Shown here in pieces: positions 45,480-54,410 of a stretch of DNA of 64,000 nt. This DNA is from CAZNDN01 sp964571815 (GTDB lineage Bacteria; Fibrobacterota; Chitinivibrionia; Chitinivibrionales; WJKA01). How positions within the stretch are numbered: position 1 is the first letter of the stretch; the number at the start of each line of letters is the position of its first letter. A program made the translations under genes and the position numbers. The stretch lies in contig CAZNDN010000002.1 in assembly GCA_964571815.1 (NCBI GenBank), positions 33,470 through 97,469 on the forward strand, in the 5' to 3' direction. The notes beneath the pieces are model-generated. The model did no database searches. It was not told the DNA's origin and saw only the letters and a program-made list of their open reading frames with translations.

Positions 45480-45679
45480 CGCATCCTCCCCGGGACGGCG
45501 CCGGGCACGGCTTTTTCGACACTGCCTCCGTCGCAGGTACAACCCCTCTCCTCCGGGAGCCACCCACAGCCTTCGGCACCGGCAACTCATCGTAACCCCT
45601 ACCCGGAAACCAGGATTCCTATCGGACGAAAATACATATATTTCCTCTCTGTTCCGAACCGCGAAACGCAAACTTTTTC

Positions 45680-46878
45680 ATGAGACGCCGAATGACCGCT
45701 CCCGGCCGGCTATACAGCACCACTACATGGGCAAAAGGTGTGCTGTGCGCACTGATTCTCTTCGGGTGCACCCCCGGTCCGCAACCACCTTCCGACCTGC
45801 ACGCTCGCTTTGCGGAATGGTTCGTTACTCCCCGGAAGCAACTGCTCGATACACTTCTTCACTACCGGTTGAATGCCGAAGAGTGGGACTCCCTGATAGA
45901 GAGCGCCCGGCCGGGGTCTGTGAAGGCGGGAGCTTTTCGGAAACGGCTTGAGGATATCGCGGGCCGTTCGTATACCCTCGGATACCAAACTCCCGATACA
46001 ATCGATCCCGATACCACCTACCCGCTTATCGTGTATCTCCACGGAGGAACCGGCACGCGCAGGACCGACAAGGGAGCCGAAGCATACGGTATGATGCGGG
46101 CGCTGGCCGACACCTTCTCCCTCTTCCTTGCCTCCCCGTCGGCCAACCGTGAAGCGCCGTGGTGGTCTGCCGGGGGGCTCCAGCGTATTCTTCAATGCCT
46201 CCGGTACATGAGCCTGCACTACCCCATCAATCCGGACAAGGTCTTTCTGGCAGGCGTCTCCGACGGGGGTACGGGCTGCTATGTAGCCGCCGCAATGATT
46301 CCGGGGCCCTTCGCCGGTTTCTTTGCCGTATCGGGCTTCGGGGGCCTCGCCCTTCGCATGGGCATCCCCCTTCATCCGGAGAATCTCATGCAGCGGCCAA
46401 TCTACAATGTCAACGCAGGCAAAGACCGGCTCTANNNNNNNNNNNNNNNNNNNNNNNNNNNNNNNNNNNNNNNNNNNNNNNNNNNNNNNNNNNNNNNNNN
46501 NNNNNNNNNNNNNNNNNNNNNNNNNNNNNNNNNNGCCCCGGTTCCCGTCGAGGTATTTCCTGGAAGTTCACCGCGGGATTCCCCGCCTCATGCGACAATG
46601 TCGTCTCGTGGCGGCTTTCCGGCTCAGGTTCGGCCTCAGTCAGCGCCTACCATCGCCTCGACACGCTCATTGTGACGACCCGGGGTCTGAAAGAACTCGT
46701 GGTGAGCAGAGCGGGAAATCGCGGGAACCGCCCGCTTCGCGTCCGGGCAAACGAAACCCCGGTTCGAACCGTGAGCCCCCTTCCAACCATCTCGCGCGAA
46801 CGGTTCCTCATGATGCAACAACGAGGAATACCGGAGATGTTCCGGGAACAACCATTGTATCGAATCACGCTCAAGTAG
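45680..46878 (+). CDS. Lipoprotein esterase (alpha/beta hydrolase), interrupted by assembly gap
   Basis: The N-terminus has a lipobox (LFGC, about Cys 30). The alpha/beta-hydrolase core follows, with YPLIVYLHGGTGTRR (oxyanion loop) and the nucleophile elbow GVSDGG near residue 194. After the 100-N gap the coding continues in another frame to a stop at 46878, with W, R and beta-strand patterns resembling the C-terminal domain of such esterases (LPTISRERFLMMQQRGIPEM). Because the two halves are in different frames, the real gap must be 2 modulo 3 bases long and cannot be 100. It could be a peptidase- or PHB-depolymerase-like esterase. The stop is 18 bp before the DJ-1 gene. Confidence 0.7.
46435..46534. 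other. Assembly gap (100 N)
   Basis: Exactly 100 N inside the esterase gene. The reading frame does not match across it, so its true size is not 100. Confidence 0.99.
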
Positions 46879-46896
46879 CAAGAAAAGGAGGAAACC

Positions 46897-47445
46897 ATGG
46901 CACGGGTCATTATGCCGCTGGCCGACGGATTTGAGGAAACCGAGGCGATTGCCGTAATTGATATCCTGCGCAGAGGTGGAATCGAAGTGACCGTCGCCGG
47001 AGTCAACGACGAAATGGTCGAAGGTGCCCACGGGATTTCGGTCCGTGCCGACACCCTCTTTGCCGAATGCGACAACGACAGCGACGGTGTCGTCCTGCCC
47101 GGCGGCATGCCCGGGGCGAAGAACCTTTCGGAATCCGAAGGCGTCCTGCGGGCGATACGTCACCACTTTGACCGCGGCGCGCTGTGCGCCGCGATTTGCG
47201 CGGCCCCCGCCGTACTGAGCAAGGCGGGAATACTGGACGGGAAAAAGGCGACATGCTACCCGGGTCATGAGAAGAACCTTCACGGGGCAACGATCCTGGA
47301 AGATCAGGATGTCGTCGTCGACGGCAACGTCGTCACCAGTCGAGGGGTGGGGACAGCTCCGGCTTTTGGCCTCGCTATTGTATCGATTCTCAGCGGTGAG
47401 GATGCCGCACAAGACGTAGCTCGTGCCATTCTCCATGCCGCGTAA
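46897..47445 (+). CDS. DJ-1/PfpI family protein
   Basis: 182 residues, a single DJ-1 domain: VIMPLADGFEETEAIAVIDILRRGG at the N-terminus, LPGGMPGAKNL in the middle and the nucleophile C101 in ALCAAICAAPAVLS. The family includes YajL/ThiJ-like chaperones and glyoxalase-like enzymes, and the exact activity is uncertain. AAAAGGAGGAAACC precedes the ATG. It overlaps the next gene by 11 bp and follows the esterase by 18 bp, so all three are probably one operon. Confidence 0.93.
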   Translation: MARVIMPLADGFEETEAIAVIDILRRGGIEVTVAGVNDEMVEGAHGISVRADTLFAECDNDSDGVVLPGGMPGAKNLSESEGVLRAIRHHFDRGALCAAICAAPAVLSKAGILDGKKATCYPGHEKNLHGATILEDQDVVVDGNVVTSRGVGTAPAFGLAIVSILSGEDAAQDVARAILHAA

Positions 47446-48697
47446 AGGAATGGACTCAGCCGCCTATTCGGCTCTTGCCGCCGCTCTTCGAGAAGCCGCC
47501 GAATCCACTGTGCCCCCCCTCCCTGTTGCTCCTCTCCAGGGGGAGACGGATGAACTTCGGGGGCCGATCCGCCGGCTCCAACGCATCCTGGACGCCGGCT
47601 TCCCCGCCGACCTCCGGGCCCTTTCACCGGTGTTTCACACCGCCCGGCAGGGGCTTGGAGGTATTCTCGCGCACGTGCATCACCTTGCCCTGAACGGAGT
47701 TATGTCCGGGGAAGAATCGACTTCCGCCCGTCGCGCCGGTGCGGAAACCGTGCGTCTGCTGAGTTCCAGCGTAACGTCCCATTACAGCGGCATTATCGAC
47801 GACAACGACGTCGTGTCGCTCTCGGCGGCCTGCTTCCTGCTCGAATGCTGTCTACACCTGGGTTGGTCTCCCAACGCCTGCGAGGGATTCGCCAAAAGAG
47901 CCGCCCACGTCTACTTTGCCCGAATGAAACGAATGCTGCATGCAGCGTCCCCGGCTGTGGTGACCACGGTCGCCGCCTACGTGCAAACGCTCCGGCCCCT
48001 GGCACAAGTAACCGAGGGAATCAGGGAGCAACCGCTGGAGGCTGAAAAAGGCGGACTTACCCGCTCCTTTTCGTGGAATATCGGTCAGTCGACCGCAAAC
48101 TACCGTCTCTTCTCCGAAAACACGCCGCGAGTCCGTTTCCTTCTCCCCCTCGGAAGCGATACCGTACCGCACCCCTTCCGCAAGGCCTCCCGGGAACCGG
48201 AGCTTGGAATGAAGCTATACACGAACCGGGGCGAACTGATACCACGCTCATGCGGAGGTTACGAAGAGATCAGGCGACGACGGACCTGGGGTATGCAGGC
48301 GTCCTTTGCCTGCGCGACCGAAGAGGACTATCAGGCGGAATGGAAGGTAGTCATACAGGTGTTCGAGGCGACACTCTATCGCATTGACGCAATTCAATGC
48401 CGGCCCGGAAACGCACTCAGAATCACCGACGCGGAACTGAGGCTTGAGAATGAAATCCCCCTCACGAAAACCGACTCCCCCGGGAAGTACATCGGGAAAA
48501 CAGGCCATGAAAACTACGTCCTGGAGTTGGTACGCAATCCCCTCGGCCTCGCCCTCACCAATCAGCCCCCAGGCGAGATCACGGTCCTGAAAGGGGGCAG
48601 TCGGGACCTGAGTCGAGCCATATCGGTCGCCGCATGGACCCGGGGACGGTACGTAACCGGCATCAACCGGACCAATCTTCTTGGGCTTATTGACTGA
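47435..48697 (+). CDS. Protein of unknown function
   Basis: About 420 residues. Possible starts are a GTG at 47423 and ATGs at 47435 and 47450, none with a clear ribosome site, so the overlap with the DJ-1 gene is approximate. The N-terminal half is helical (RGPIRRLQRILDAGFPADLR, SLSAACFLLECCLHLGWS). The C-terminal half is beta-rich (VRFLLPLGSDT, WKVVIQVFEATLYRIDAIQC). No signal peptide, membrane segment or known motif is seen. It is translated with the DJ-1 protein, and its role is not inferable. Confidence 0.7.
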   Translation: MPRKGMDSAAYSALAAALREAAESTVPPLPVAPLQGETDELRGPIRRLQRILDAGFPADLRALSPVFHTARQGLGGILAHVHHLALNGVMSGEESTSARRAGAETVRLLSSSVTSHYSGIIDDNDVVSLSAACFLLECCLHLGWSPNACEGFAKRAAHVYFARMKRMLHAASPAVVTTVAAYVQTLRPLAQVTEGIREQPLEAEKGGLTRSFSWNIGQSTANYRLFSENTPRVRFLLPLGSDTVPHPFRKASREPELGMKLYTNRGELIPRSCGGYEEIRRRRTWGMQASFACATEEDYQAEWKVVIQVFEATLYRIDAIQCRPGNALRITDAELRLENEIPLTKTDSPGKYIGKTGHENYVLELVRNPLGLALTNQPPGEITVLKGGSRDLSRAISVAAWTRGRYVTGINRTNLLGLID

Positions 48698-48856
48698 CAG
48701 GGAACCGGTTGCGGGTTCCGCCCGGGGACGCCGCGAAGTAGGCCGGAAGGCGAATGGAGCAGGTATCTCGAATGAACCCGCAGGGCGGTTTCCGCGACTA
48801 TTTGAGTGGGATTGTCGCGCGAAACCGAGCGAGGACGAGCCGGCCGACCGGGGGTG

Positions 48857-48885
48857 TTGTCAACGGGTGAACCGGATTGTATATT
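48857..48885 (+). promoter_or_regulatory. Promoter of the SH3-domain gene
   Basis: TTGTCA (48857-48862), 17 bp and TATATT (48880-48885), about 35 nt before the ATG at 48926. Confidence 0.6.
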
Positions 48886-48925
48886 TGTATGTAGGTATTG
48901 ACCGACTGAGAAAGGAGGAAATCCT

Positions 48926-49372
48926 ATGAAGGTTCGCGGATGGAAGGGTGCGTTTTTGACCGTAGCTATGACGGCGGGTGTGGTGCTGGGAGCCACCAAA
49001 TGGGTACAGCCCACCAAGGACAACGTCGGCATCTACAAAAATCGCACACGTGAGTTGTATGAGAAGCCAGTCTTGTCGGCAAACATCAATGACCGTCTGC
49101 AGGTTCTCCAATCGAAGGGAGATCACTACAAGGTTAGAGTAGCCGGACAGGTCGGGTGGGTTGAGAAGCGTCTGGTGGCGGCCACGGCAAAGGGGAGCAG
49201 GACCTATCTGTTCGAGGATGCCGAGGTTATCGGGTATCTGGACAACCCTACACCAGTCTACATTATCGACGCCGACGACAAGGATCGCGATCCGATCAAG
49301 CTGGATCGCTCGTTCGCCGAAGCGTTGCGGGAGAATGTCGACCAGGAAACGGTAGAGCGGCAAACCAAATAG
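48926..49372 (+). CDS. Secreted SH3-like domain protein
   Basis: 148 residues after a strong AAAGGAGGAAATCCT site. A signal peptide (WKGAFLTVAMTAGVVLG) is followed by a bacterial SH3 (SH3b) module at about 40-90, with SANINDRLQVLQSKGDHYKVR and VGWVEKRLV. The acidic C-terminal tail (YIIDADDKDRDPIKLDRSFAEALREN) is a TonB-like or POTRA-spacer-like motif often found in proteins of this group, though its role is unknown. It is a monocistronic gene flanked by its own promoter and terminator. Confidence 0.8.
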   Translation: MKVRGWKGAFLTVAMTAGVVLGATKWVQPTKDNVGIYKNRTRELYEKPVLSANINDRLQVLQSKGDHYKVRVAGQVGWVEKRLVAATAKGSRTYLFEDAEVIGYLDNPTPVYIIDADDKDRDPIKLDRSFAEALRENVDQETVERQTK

Positions 49373-49400
49373 TCGATTCTCACCCATATCGCAGGATTAC

Positions 49401-49437
49401 AAAAGCCCGGGCGGCACAGTTCCGCTCCGGGCTTTTT
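49401..49437. terminator. Bidirectional intrinsic terminator
   Basis: AAAAGCCCGG-GCGG pairs with CCGC-T-CCGGGCTTTTT around the loop CACAGTT. It ends the SH3 gene on the plus strand and, by its A4 tract, could also act on the minus strand for the histidine kinase operon. Confidence 0.85.
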
Positions 49438-49471
49438 CGTATCATCCCGCCGTGGGGACTGCAGTCCCCTC

Positions 49472-51106
49472 CTATCGAAAAGTCGCTTCTTCCTTTTTCC
49501 TCATCAGCACCTGCCAGATCTTCTCCACGAGTTCACGCCCTCCAAACGGCTTCACAATAAGATCGTCGCCACCGGAGTCGTAGCATCGTCGAATCTCATC
49601 CTCCGAAGCATGTGCCGTGCAGAAAACCACGGGTACATCCCTCGTTTCGTCCTGCGTCTTGAGGACCCTGCAGATACGAAACCCATCCATTCCCGGGAGC
49701 ACATGATCGAGCAGGACCAGCGACGGTGTCCGATGAAATGCGAGTTGAAGCCCCTTCTCGCCGTCGTGTGCCACAACGGTCTCGAACGCGTTTGAGAGCA
49801 CCAATTCGGCAACCTCGGCCGCTTCCGGGTCACTGTCAATAATAAGCACGTGCGGTTTCCCTTCGACCGCTTCTTCTCCCGCCACCGCCCTCTCCTCTTC
49901 ATCAGGCGCCGCTTCCTCACCCGGTGTAATCGCGGCCTTCACCGGCAACACAACGTGGAACTCACTCCCGGGGAAGGAGCCGTCGGCCACTCCCGGACTC
50001 TCGACCCAGACCCTGCCTCCATGACACTCGACAATGCCCTTGACGATGGAAAGCCCCAGCCCGCTCCCGCCCCCCATGAAACGTGAATCGTGCGTGCTGT
50101 GACGCGTCGTACTCCCGACTTCATAGAACGGATCAAAGATCCTTCGCTGATCCGACTTGTCGATTCCCACCCCCCAGTCCCGGAGAACAATATGAAAGCG
50201 CTGCTCATCTTCCATCCCGATTCGCAACTCTATCTCGGAATCATCCGGCGAGAACTTGATCGCATTACCGAGCAGGTTCGTGAAAACCTGCTGTATTCGA
50301 AGTCTGTCGGCATAAAGCCGGGGCAGGTTCTCCTCGAAATCCCGTCGAATACCGATATGCCGCTCCCGGGTCATCCGCGAAACCTCTTCGATAACCTCTT
50401 CGGCAACGTTGACAATGCTCATGTCCTCGAGCTGAAGGCGAAGTCGATTCTGCTCGATACGGGTAACATCAAGGATATTGGTCACGACGCGGTGAAGTCT
50501 GTCGGCAGCCCGGTTGATATTCTCTATCATACGCAAGACCGTGTCGTCGAGCCGATCGCGCATCCCGTCCATAATAATATCGGAATAGCCCTTGATTGAC
50601 GTCAGCGGCGTCTTGAGCTCGTGCGAGGCTATGGAAAGAAAACTCGATTTGAGTTCACTGAGCTTCTTGAGGCCGGCGTTGGAGCGAATCAGCTCAGAGT
50701 TGATTCTGGCCATTTCCAGGTTCTTGTGCTCAATCTGTTCCGCCTTGCCCGCTTCGTCACTGATATCCAGCAGCATGAACACCAGCGCGTCCCCGCGATC
50801 ACCCTGGTCGATCCGGAACGCCTTCATCTTGAAAACCCCGCCGCGCGGTGCACCCGAAACGCGCACATGCGTCTCGCATGGTTCTCCCCTGTCCACAAGC
50901 TCACGCACCTCCGACCATGCCAATCCATGTTCATCGTGCTCGATATGTTCGGCAAAATCGGTGCCGTAGGCCTCCGAACGCTTCACGCCGAGTATCTCAG
51001 CGCCCTTCGCATTCAAATAGCGAATCGAACAACGTGAATCGGTAACCGCTATCACCAGCGGTGTATGCTCAACGATTCTAGCCGGCAAGTGAAGATCATT
51101 TTCCAT
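49472..51106 (-). CDS. Hybrid sensor histidine kinase (PAS-HisKA-HATPase-REC)
   Basis: 544 residues from the ATG at 51106. Order: PAS domain (about 10-120), HisKA with the phospho-acceptor H162 in SIASHELKTPLTS, ATPase domain with N281 and the DWGVGID and GGGSGLGLSIVKG boxes, then an acidic linker and a receiver domain with D467 in VLLDHVLPGMDG. There is no membrane segment, so it is a soluble kinase sensing through PAS. The C-terminal receiver can return or store the phosphoryl group. It is the third gene of an operon after an unknown protein and a DUF1189 membrane protein. No separate response regulator gene lies nearby. Confidence 0.92.
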   Translation of the reverse strand: MENDLHLPARIVEHTPLVIAVTDSRCSIRYLNAKGAEILGVKRSEAYGTDFAEHIEHDEHGLAWSEVRELVDRGEPCETHVRVSGAPRGGVFKMKAFRIDQGDRGDALVFMLLDISDEAGKAEQIEHKNLEMARINSELIRSNAGLKKLSELKSSFLSIASHELKTPLTSIKGYSDIIMDGMRDRLDDTVLRMIENINRAADRLHRVVTNILDVTRIEQNRLRLQLEDMSIVNVAEEVIEEVSRMTRERHIGIRRDFEENLPRLYADRLRIQQVFTNLLGNAIKFSPDDSEIELRIGMEDEQRFHIVLRDWGVGIDKSDQRRIFDPFYEVGSTTRHSTHDSRFMGGGSGLGLSIVKGIVECHGGRVWVESPGVADGSFPGSEFHVVLPVKAAITPGEEAAPDEEERAVAGEEAVEGKPHVLIIDSDPEAAEVAELVLSNAFETVVAHDGEKGLQLAFHRTPSLVLLDHVLPGMDGFRICRVLKTQDETRDVPVVFCTAHASEDEIRRCYDSGGDDLIVKPFGGRELVEKIWQVLMRKKEEATFR

Positions 51107-51158
51107 CACAGCGGTATCTCCCGCTCCTTTTCCCTGCAAGCATCTCCCCCTTCACTAC

Positions 51159-52061
51159 CTATGATTCCAGGTGTCCCGCGCTCCCCCCTTGTCGCTCCTC
51201 CATCCGATCGATCTCCCTGCAGACATTCTCCACCACCCCGAAATCTTCACGGGTCACTCCCGCTACCTTCTTTGCGTACAACTCAAGAAGCCGAAACGAA
51301 TCGGCGCTCAAATCCCCTCCCGTTCCGATAATACTCACGATCCGGTCAATGTCTCGCGGAAAGCGATAGCCCCGCATGAACGATCGGAATCGCTCGCGAA
51401 CAGTCGAAAAACGTTTCGGATCCTTGCGGCTATAAAGCATGTTCGGAATGTAGTCCTTCAATATCTTCTCCCCGACATCCGCGCCCGCGCGGCTGTAATG
51501 CTCTTCTTCGGAATCACGCTGTCCTCGCTCTATCTGCGAAATCAGTTGGTCGATCTCGGTTTTCACCCACCGGATCTGCTGCTCCCGATAGCGAGCCTGA
51601 TAGAGAATGGGAAAAGCATTCACACTCAAGTTGGCATTGCCGATATTGCGGAAAGATCCCACAAAAAACACATCACCTTCCTGGCTCAACACTTCCTCCT
51701 CGGAATGAAACGGCACAATCTTCGCCGGCGTAGGAATAAAATCCTCGAACTCTTTCATGCTCTCGATCTTTTCCTTGAGCTTCTGGGGGTCCAGAGCCGA
51801 CTCCAACCCATCCAGCCGCTCAATGATCTCCTCCAGTCCTTCCTCAAGCGAAAGCCCCATCTCCGACTGCAGAAAATCCTTCAGATTGCTCTGATCCTTG
51901 AAATTGCCGTTGGCAACCAGCAGGCCGTTATTGATGGCCGAAGCGACGGGGTGTGACGTTCCCGCCAATTCGGCGGGATCGATATCAACCGCCGCATAGA
52001 CGGTCAGATGACCATCAAGGTTCTTCGGGTCGCCCTTCTTCTGTGTAACATCCAGTAACAT
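51159..52061 (-). CDS. Protein of unknown function
   Basis: 300 residues, cytoplasmic by appearance. An N-terminal strand (HLTVYAAVDIDPAELAG) leads to a helical region with SEMGLSLEEGLEEIIERLDG. A second half with FFVGSFRNIGNANLSVNAFPIL and a Glu/Arg-rich C-terminus follows. No family was recognised. GAGGTGGTGATCGT precedes the ATG. It sits 12 bp after the DUF1189 stop and 52 bp before the histidine kinase, so it is a probable partner or regulator of that kinase. Confidence 0.75.
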   Translation of the reverse strand: MLLDVTQKKGDPKNLDGHLTVYAAVDIDPAELAGTSHPVASAINNGLLVANGNFKDQSNLKDFLQSEMGLSLEEGLEEIIERLDGLESALDPQKLKEKIESMKEFEDFIPTPAKIVPFHSEEEVLSQEGDVFFVGSFRNIGNANLSVNAFPILYQARYREQQIRWVKTEIDQLISQIERGQRDSEEEHYSRAGADVGEKILKDYIPNMLYSRKDPKRFSTVRERFRSFMRGYRFPRDIDRIVSIIGTGGDLSADSFRLLELYAKKVAGVTREDFGVVENVCREIDRMEERQGGSAGHLES

Positions 52062-52073
52062 ACGATCACCACC

Positions 52074-52913
52074 TCACTCCGGCATCCCCGGCTGCTGATT
52101 TCCTTCAGCACGCTTCAGAGCCCGCTGGGCTCTGAGCACAAGAATGGTTGCCGCAAGCGTGAACACGTACCACGGCCACACACCTCTGATCCCCGCCACA
52201 GCCGCGAGTGCCTTACCCGCCGCCACCGGACCCGCGGCAAAGCAAACGAGCTTCGCGTGCTCTCTGAATCCGACAACTCTCCGTATGGTGAAAATATACG
52301 TTGCGAGTGCCAGAAATGGAATAGTGAACAGCAGCATGAACGCTGTTGCCGCCCCGTGGCGGACCACCAGAAACAACAGCAGCGTAAAAGTGCTTCCCAC
52401 AAGCGATTTTCGAACTCCCCGCTCATCGAAATCCCAGTCGCCTTCACCGAACTCCCTGTACGGAACTCTCAACAACCTTCCGCCGGCCCCCCTCAGCACC
52501 ACTTCCTTCTTCCTCAACATCATCCCAATCTTTGTATCGCCGGTCATCCCGATCGCATTACCCGTATCAACCACGACGAACGAATCGGACAGCACGGTGT
52601 GTGAACCCTCAACAAACATCAGCAGATCCATCGCACGGGCGACCGCGGATTCGGGCACCGTGAAGGGGGATTCACGCTCGGGATGCAAAACCCCCGACGA
52701 GATACGAATTTCGGAAAAAGCGGATGATACCGCGGCCGGCAGGCCGCGCTCTGTTCGAATCAGATAGTAGTAGTGCGCAAGCACCGAGATCAGCACCGAC
52801 AGCGCGCCCAGCCTCGCCAGATAGCCCACGCACGCACGTCCCCTCCACCGCACTACTTCACGGTAGAATGAGGGGTTGGTGCAACTGTTGTGGAAATACC
52901 TGAAGAACTCCAC
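52074..52913 (-). CDS. DUF1189-like multi-pass membrane protein
   Basis: 279 residues. The N-terminus (FFRYFHNSCTNPSFYREVV) and the first membrane helix match the opening of DUF1189 proteins. A soluble extracytoplasmic domain (about 60-165) follows, then three membrane helices near 168-185, 188-210 and 238-262. The GTG start is preceded by GGGGGAG. The family has no assigned function, and its linkage to a sensor kinase suggests an envelope signal-input role (inference). Confidence 0.75.
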   Translation of the reverse strand: MEFFRYFHNSCTNPSFYREVVRWRGRACVGYLARLGALSVLISVLAHYYYLIRTERGLPAAVSSAFSEIRISSGVLHPERESPFTVPESAVARAMDLLMFVEGSHTVLSDSFVVVDTGNAIGMTGDTKIGMMLRKKEVVLRGAGGRLLRVPYREFGEGDWDFDERGVRKSLVGSTFTLLLFLVVRHGAATAFMLLFTIPFLALATYIFTIRRVVGFREHAKLVCFAAGPVAAGKALAAVAGIRGVWPWYVFTLAATILVLRAQRALKRAEGNQQPGMPE

Positions 52914-53067
52914 TCAGTCTCCCCCGTCGCACAACGACGGCGCGGTACCCCGAGGCGCCACCCTCACTCCAGTACAAAGCATCAGGGGGCCGGATGCCTG
53001 CCCCAACACACCACCCTTCGCCCCCTCGAAATACACCTCGGCCTTCCCCGGCGCTCCGTCGCCCCCC

Positions 53068-54288
53068 TTACCCTCGCTGCAGCAGCTTCTTCACCGTCGG
53101 CGCCGAGAGCCGCTCACACACCGGCATGGAACCCACAAGCGGACGCGCATAGTTCTTGAATGCATCGCTGATCGTAGAATTCTCGGTATCGATGTACTCC
53201 TCCGGCATGGATTTGGTATTTCTGGCCACCGTTTCCAGCGGGGTGAGGAAGTATTCCACGGAGTAATCTCCCGTTCGCCTGATGGCCACGCTGCCGTCAA
53301 CATTTTCCCATACGGAAAACTGCACGGCTTTCTCGCCGACTTCCCGAGCTTCGTGAGCGTCAACTTTGGAGATAACGCCAAGAAAACTCCGCTGAAGATA
53401 GCCGAACGTGTCGCACCGTACCCGCTTGATCGACAGTTTCTCCTTCACCAGCCCCGCCAGGGCATCTCCCAGGGCGCCGGTGCCGGACAGTTGAACATTG
53501 CCGTGCGCATCCTTCTCCCCGCTCTTTGTCAGCGAGGTCACCACGGGAACACCGTCGGAATCCACGATTCCCTCCGAAACCGTGACCACGCAGCGGCCGA
53601 ACTGAGAATACACCCGATCGACATCCCCGACGAACCGCTCCACATCGAAAGAGACCTCGGGAACGTACACCAGATGCGGCCCGTCGTCGGGATACTTCTT
53701 CGCAAAAATGCTCGTTGCCGTCAGAAATCCCGCGTGCCGGCCCATTACTACACCGATATACACTCCCGGAATGCTGCGGTTGTCGAGATTGATGCCGGCA
53801 AAAGCCTGGCTGACGAACCTGCCCGCCGATCCGAACCCCGGGCAGTGATCGGTCACGAGAAGGTCGTTGTCGATGGTCTTGGGGATGTGTATCACCCTGA
53901 GTTCGTAGCCGGCTTTCTGGGCGTTCTCGTTGACAATACGGCACGTGTCGGCGGAGTCGTTCCCTCCTACATAATAGAAGTACCGCACATCGTGGGCTTT
54001 CAACACTTCGAATATCTTCGCGCAATACTCTTCATCCGGCTTGTCTCTGGTGGACAGCATCCCCGAAGAAGGGGTCAGGGCAACCATCTCCAGGTTGTGC
54101 GACGTTGCCTGGGAGAGATCCATGAACTCCTCATTGATAATACCGCTCACCCCGTGGAGAGCCCCGTAGACGTTCTCGATACAGTCGTATTTCCGCGCCT
54201 CGAGCACGGCTCCGGCCAGGCTCTGATTGATCACCGCGGTCGGTCCGCCTCCCTGCGCAACAACCGCTTTTCCCGAAAGTTTCGCCAC
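53068..54288 (-). CDS. pfp: 6-phosphofructokinase, probably pyrophosphate-dependent
   Basis: 406 residues from a GTG after AAGGAGAAGGAATT. Key positions favour PPi over ATP. The phosphate-donor loop is GGNDS (108-112), with Asp at the residue that is Gly in ATP enzymes. The next motif is P136-K137-T-I-D-N-D, where K137 replaces the Gly of ATP-dependent PfkA. The fructose-6-phosphate site (MGRHAGFLT) is present. It would make fructose-1,6-bisphosphate reversibly. It lies between a DUF1189 operon and a sigma-54 activator gene on the same strand. Confidence 0.9.
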   Translation of the reverse strand: MAKLSGKAVVAQGGGPTAVINQSLAGAVLEARKYDCIENVYGALHGVSGIINEEFMDLSQATSHNLEMVALTPSSGMLSTRDKPDEEYCAKIFEVLKAHDVRYFYYVGGNDSADTCRIVNENAQKAGYELRVIHIPKTIDNDLLVTDHCPGFGSAGRFVSQAFAGINLDNRSIPGVYIGVVMGRHAGFLTATSIFAKKYPDDGPHLVYVPEVSFDVERFVGDVDRVYSQFGRCVVTVSEGIVDSDGVPVVTSLTKSGEKDAHGNVQLSGTGALGDALAGLVKEKLSIKRVRCDTFGYLQRSFLGVISKVDAHEAREVGEKAVQFSVWENVDGSVAIRRTGDYSVEYFLTPLETVARNTKSMPEEYIDTENSTISDAFKNYARPLVGSMPVCERLSAPTVKKLLQRG

Positions 54289-54324
54289 AATTCCTTCTCC
54301 TTGCTGTGGTATGGATTGATACTT

Positions 54325-54342
54325 TGACCCCTGAAAGGGTCA
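54325..54342. promoter_or_regulatory. Inverted repeat TGACCC-N6-GGGTCA upstream of the phosphofructokinase gene
   Basis: A perfect 6 bp dyad spaced by six bases lies 36 bp before the GTG start, in the leader. It could be an operator or a small RNA hairpin. The binding protein is unknown. Confidence 0.35.
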
Positions 54343-54410
54343 TTAAAATAGCACATGTACCGCCGGCCGACGAACTCACGGCTCGCCGTCCGTCGCCGCC
54401 CGGGCGTGGA

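Noticed and set aside
46323..46934. Third reading frame across the esterase gap that runs into the DJ-1 start
   Set aside because: Its composition is Arg/Pro/Ser-rich and it ignores the ribosome site of the DJ-1 gene. The frame ending at 46878 has better protein character.
52876..54327. Long plus-strand open frame (483 codons) opposite the phosphofructokinase gene
   Set aside because: The minus-strand PFK is unambiguous. The opposite frame has no domain features and no ribosome site.
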